NCBI RefSeq assembly: GCF_006715395.1
Contig: NZ_VFNC01000001.1
Span: forward strand, 2,356,001-2,420,000
Reading direction: 5' to 3'
DNA length: 64,000 nucleotides
DNA from: Streptomyces sp. SLBN-31
Lineage (GTDB): Bacteria; Actinomycetota; Actinomycetes; Streptomycetales; Streptomycetaceae
The notes below the pieces were generated by a model. That model was given only the letters and a program-made list of their open reading frames with translations, had not been told where the DNA came from and did no database searches. Position numbers and translations under genes: made by a program. Of the stretch, positions 63,199 through 64,000 are shown piece by piece (within the stretch, counting starts at the first letter, position 1; every line of letters begins with the position of its first letter).

Positions 63199-64000
63199 AT
63201 GCCCGCGAAGGGTAAGCACCGCCGACCCAAGTCCCAGCGCTTCACCCGCTCCATCGCCGTCGCCGGAACCGGCGGCGCCGCGCTCGCCCTCCCGTTGATG
63301 GGTGCCACCGGCGCCCACGCGGCCCCCGCCCAGTCCGCTTCCCAGTCGGTTTCGGAAAAGGCCGTGCAGTCCCTTCCGAATACCGCGAAGAAGGCGACCG
63401 AAAAGAAGAACTCCGCCTCGGAAAAGGCGGTCCACGTCTATTCGGTGCGGTCCGGTGACTACCTTTCGAAGATCGCCGAGGAGCAGCACGTCAGCGGTGG
63501 CTGGCACAAGCTCTACGCCGACAACCGCACCGCCGTCGGCGACGACCCGTCGCTCATCCACCCCGGTCTGAAGCTCACGATCGGCAAGAAGGCCGCGACG
63601 AACACCCCCAAGTCCTCCACGGCCAAGTCCTCGTCCGCGCAGGGCCCGAGCTCGACGAAGGAGCGCTCGTCCTCCTCCGGTAAGGCCACCACCCGCAGCG
63701 CCACCCGCAGCGCCACCGCGACCACCACCGCCACCACCGGCTTCCAGCTCCCCGTCTCGGGCGCGGCCGTCGGCACCGGCTACCACGTGGCCGGCAGCAT
63801 GTGGTCCAGCGGCTACCACACCGGCGTCGACTTCGTCGTCCCCACCGGCACCTCCCTCAAGGCCGTCGGCGCGGGCACGGTCGTCTCCGCCGGCTGGGGC
63901 GGCGCCTACGGCAACCAGGTCGTCATCAGGCTCGCCGACGGCTACTACGCCCAGTACGCGCACCTGTCGCAGCTCTCCGTCTCGGCCGGCCAGAGCGTGA
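63199..64000 (+). CDS. LysM-M23 peptidoglycan endopeptidase, 3' end outside the window
   Basis: 267 residues are visible. A basic N-terminus and signal peptide (IAVAGTGGAALALPLMGATGAHAAPA) precede a LysM domain (VYSVRSGDYLSKIAEEQHVSGGWHKLYADN, about residues 81-132) that binds peptidoglycan. A Ser/Thr/Lys-rich linker (about 135-185) follows, then an M23 metallopeptidase domain with the first zinc motif HTGVDF and YAQYAHLS. The distal HxH zinc ligands lie beyond position 64000. ATG 63199 has GGAGAGG 8 nt upstream. It is controlled by the c-di-AMP riboswitch, linking wall hydrolysis to c-di-AMP. Confidence 0.92.
   Translation, partial: MPAKGKHRRPKSQRFTRSIAVAGTGGAALALPLMGATGAHAAPAQSASQSVSEKAVQSLPNTAKKATEKKNSASEKAVHVYSVRSGDYLSKIAEEQHVSGGWHKLYADNRTAVGDDPSLIHPGLKLTIGKKAATNTPKSSTAKSSSAQGPSSTKERSSSSGKATTRSATRSATATTTATTGFQLPVSGAAVGTGYHVAGSMWSSGYHTGVDFVVPTGTSLKAVGAGTVVSAGWGGAYGNQVVIRLADGYYAQYAHLSQLSVSAGQSV

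Noticed and set aside
1..64000. CRISPR arrays, tRNA or rRNA genes, transposases, integrases or prophage genes
   Set aside because: None was seen on either strand; the only repeats are short operators, hairpins and one intergenic element.

Overview
The window is a piece of a Streptomyces chromosome. It has very high GC content, a strong third-position GC bias, many GTG and some TTG starts, ATGA/GTGA gene overlaps, and Streptomyces-specific families (an SsgA-like protein, DUF6126- and DUF6380-type small proteins). From memory, the order desaturase / ABC-F / ssgD / beta-oxidation / idi / zinc exporter / hopanoid cluster matches the SCO67xx region of S. coelicolor. That comparison was not computed. 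I saw no tRNA, rRNA, insertion sequence, prophage or CRISPR array.

1-11 kb: the tail of an unknown gene; an acyl-ACP desaturase-type di-iron protein behind three phased palindromes; a dimethylargininase; an antibiotic-resistance-type ABC-F ATPase with a promoter, a leader ORF and an anti-Shine-Dalgarno hairpin; a GPP34 protein; a PEP mutase/isocitrate lyase-family enzyme; ssgD; a secreted beta-propeller protein; a small basic protein; an apparently frameshifted endonuclease V; and a reductase of the saccharopine dehydrogenase-like fold. 11-17 kb: a beta-oxidation operon (class III CoA-transferase/racemase, acyl-CoA dehydrogenase, thiolase, FadB-type multienzyme). 17-32 kb: a benzoylformate decarboxylase-like enzyme, a secreted DUF1906/SH3 protein, a MerR regulator, a PfkB kinase, two secreted peptidases, a D-amino-acid oxidase-like enzyme, a second ABC-F protein and Tex. 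32-38 kb: a GlxA-type regulator with a DJ-1/PfpI partner, an enoyl-CoA hydratase, an anti-sigma-type ATPase, isopentenyl-diphosphate isomerase (idi), the zinc exporter zitB with a Zur-like box, and a UDP-glucose 4-epimerase.

38.5-45.6 kb: seven tightly packed genes that read like an uncharacterised phospho-alditol surface-polymer pathway. They encode two CDP-alcohol phosphotransferases, a nucleotidyltransferase, a glycerol-1-phosphate dehydrogenase-like enzyme, a family 2 glycosyltransferase and an ABC-2 exporter pair. This is my best candidate for an undescribed system.

45.9-58.8 kb: a complete hopanoid operon. hpnC, hpnD and hpnE make squalene from FPP, and a polyprenyl synthase supplies FPP. 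shc cyclises squalene; hpnG, hpnH and hpnO build the aminobacteriohopanetriol side chain. Extra copies of ispG and dxs feed the MEP pathway. Two tiny ORFs, one before hpnC and one between hpnD and hpnE, are coupled to the operon by start/stop overlaps. The right end carries an XRE-cupin regulator with a small membrane protein, a tyrosine phosphatase, a GH36 alpha-galactosidase and a c-di-AMP (ydaO-type) riboswitch in front of a LysM/M23 peptidase that runs off the window.
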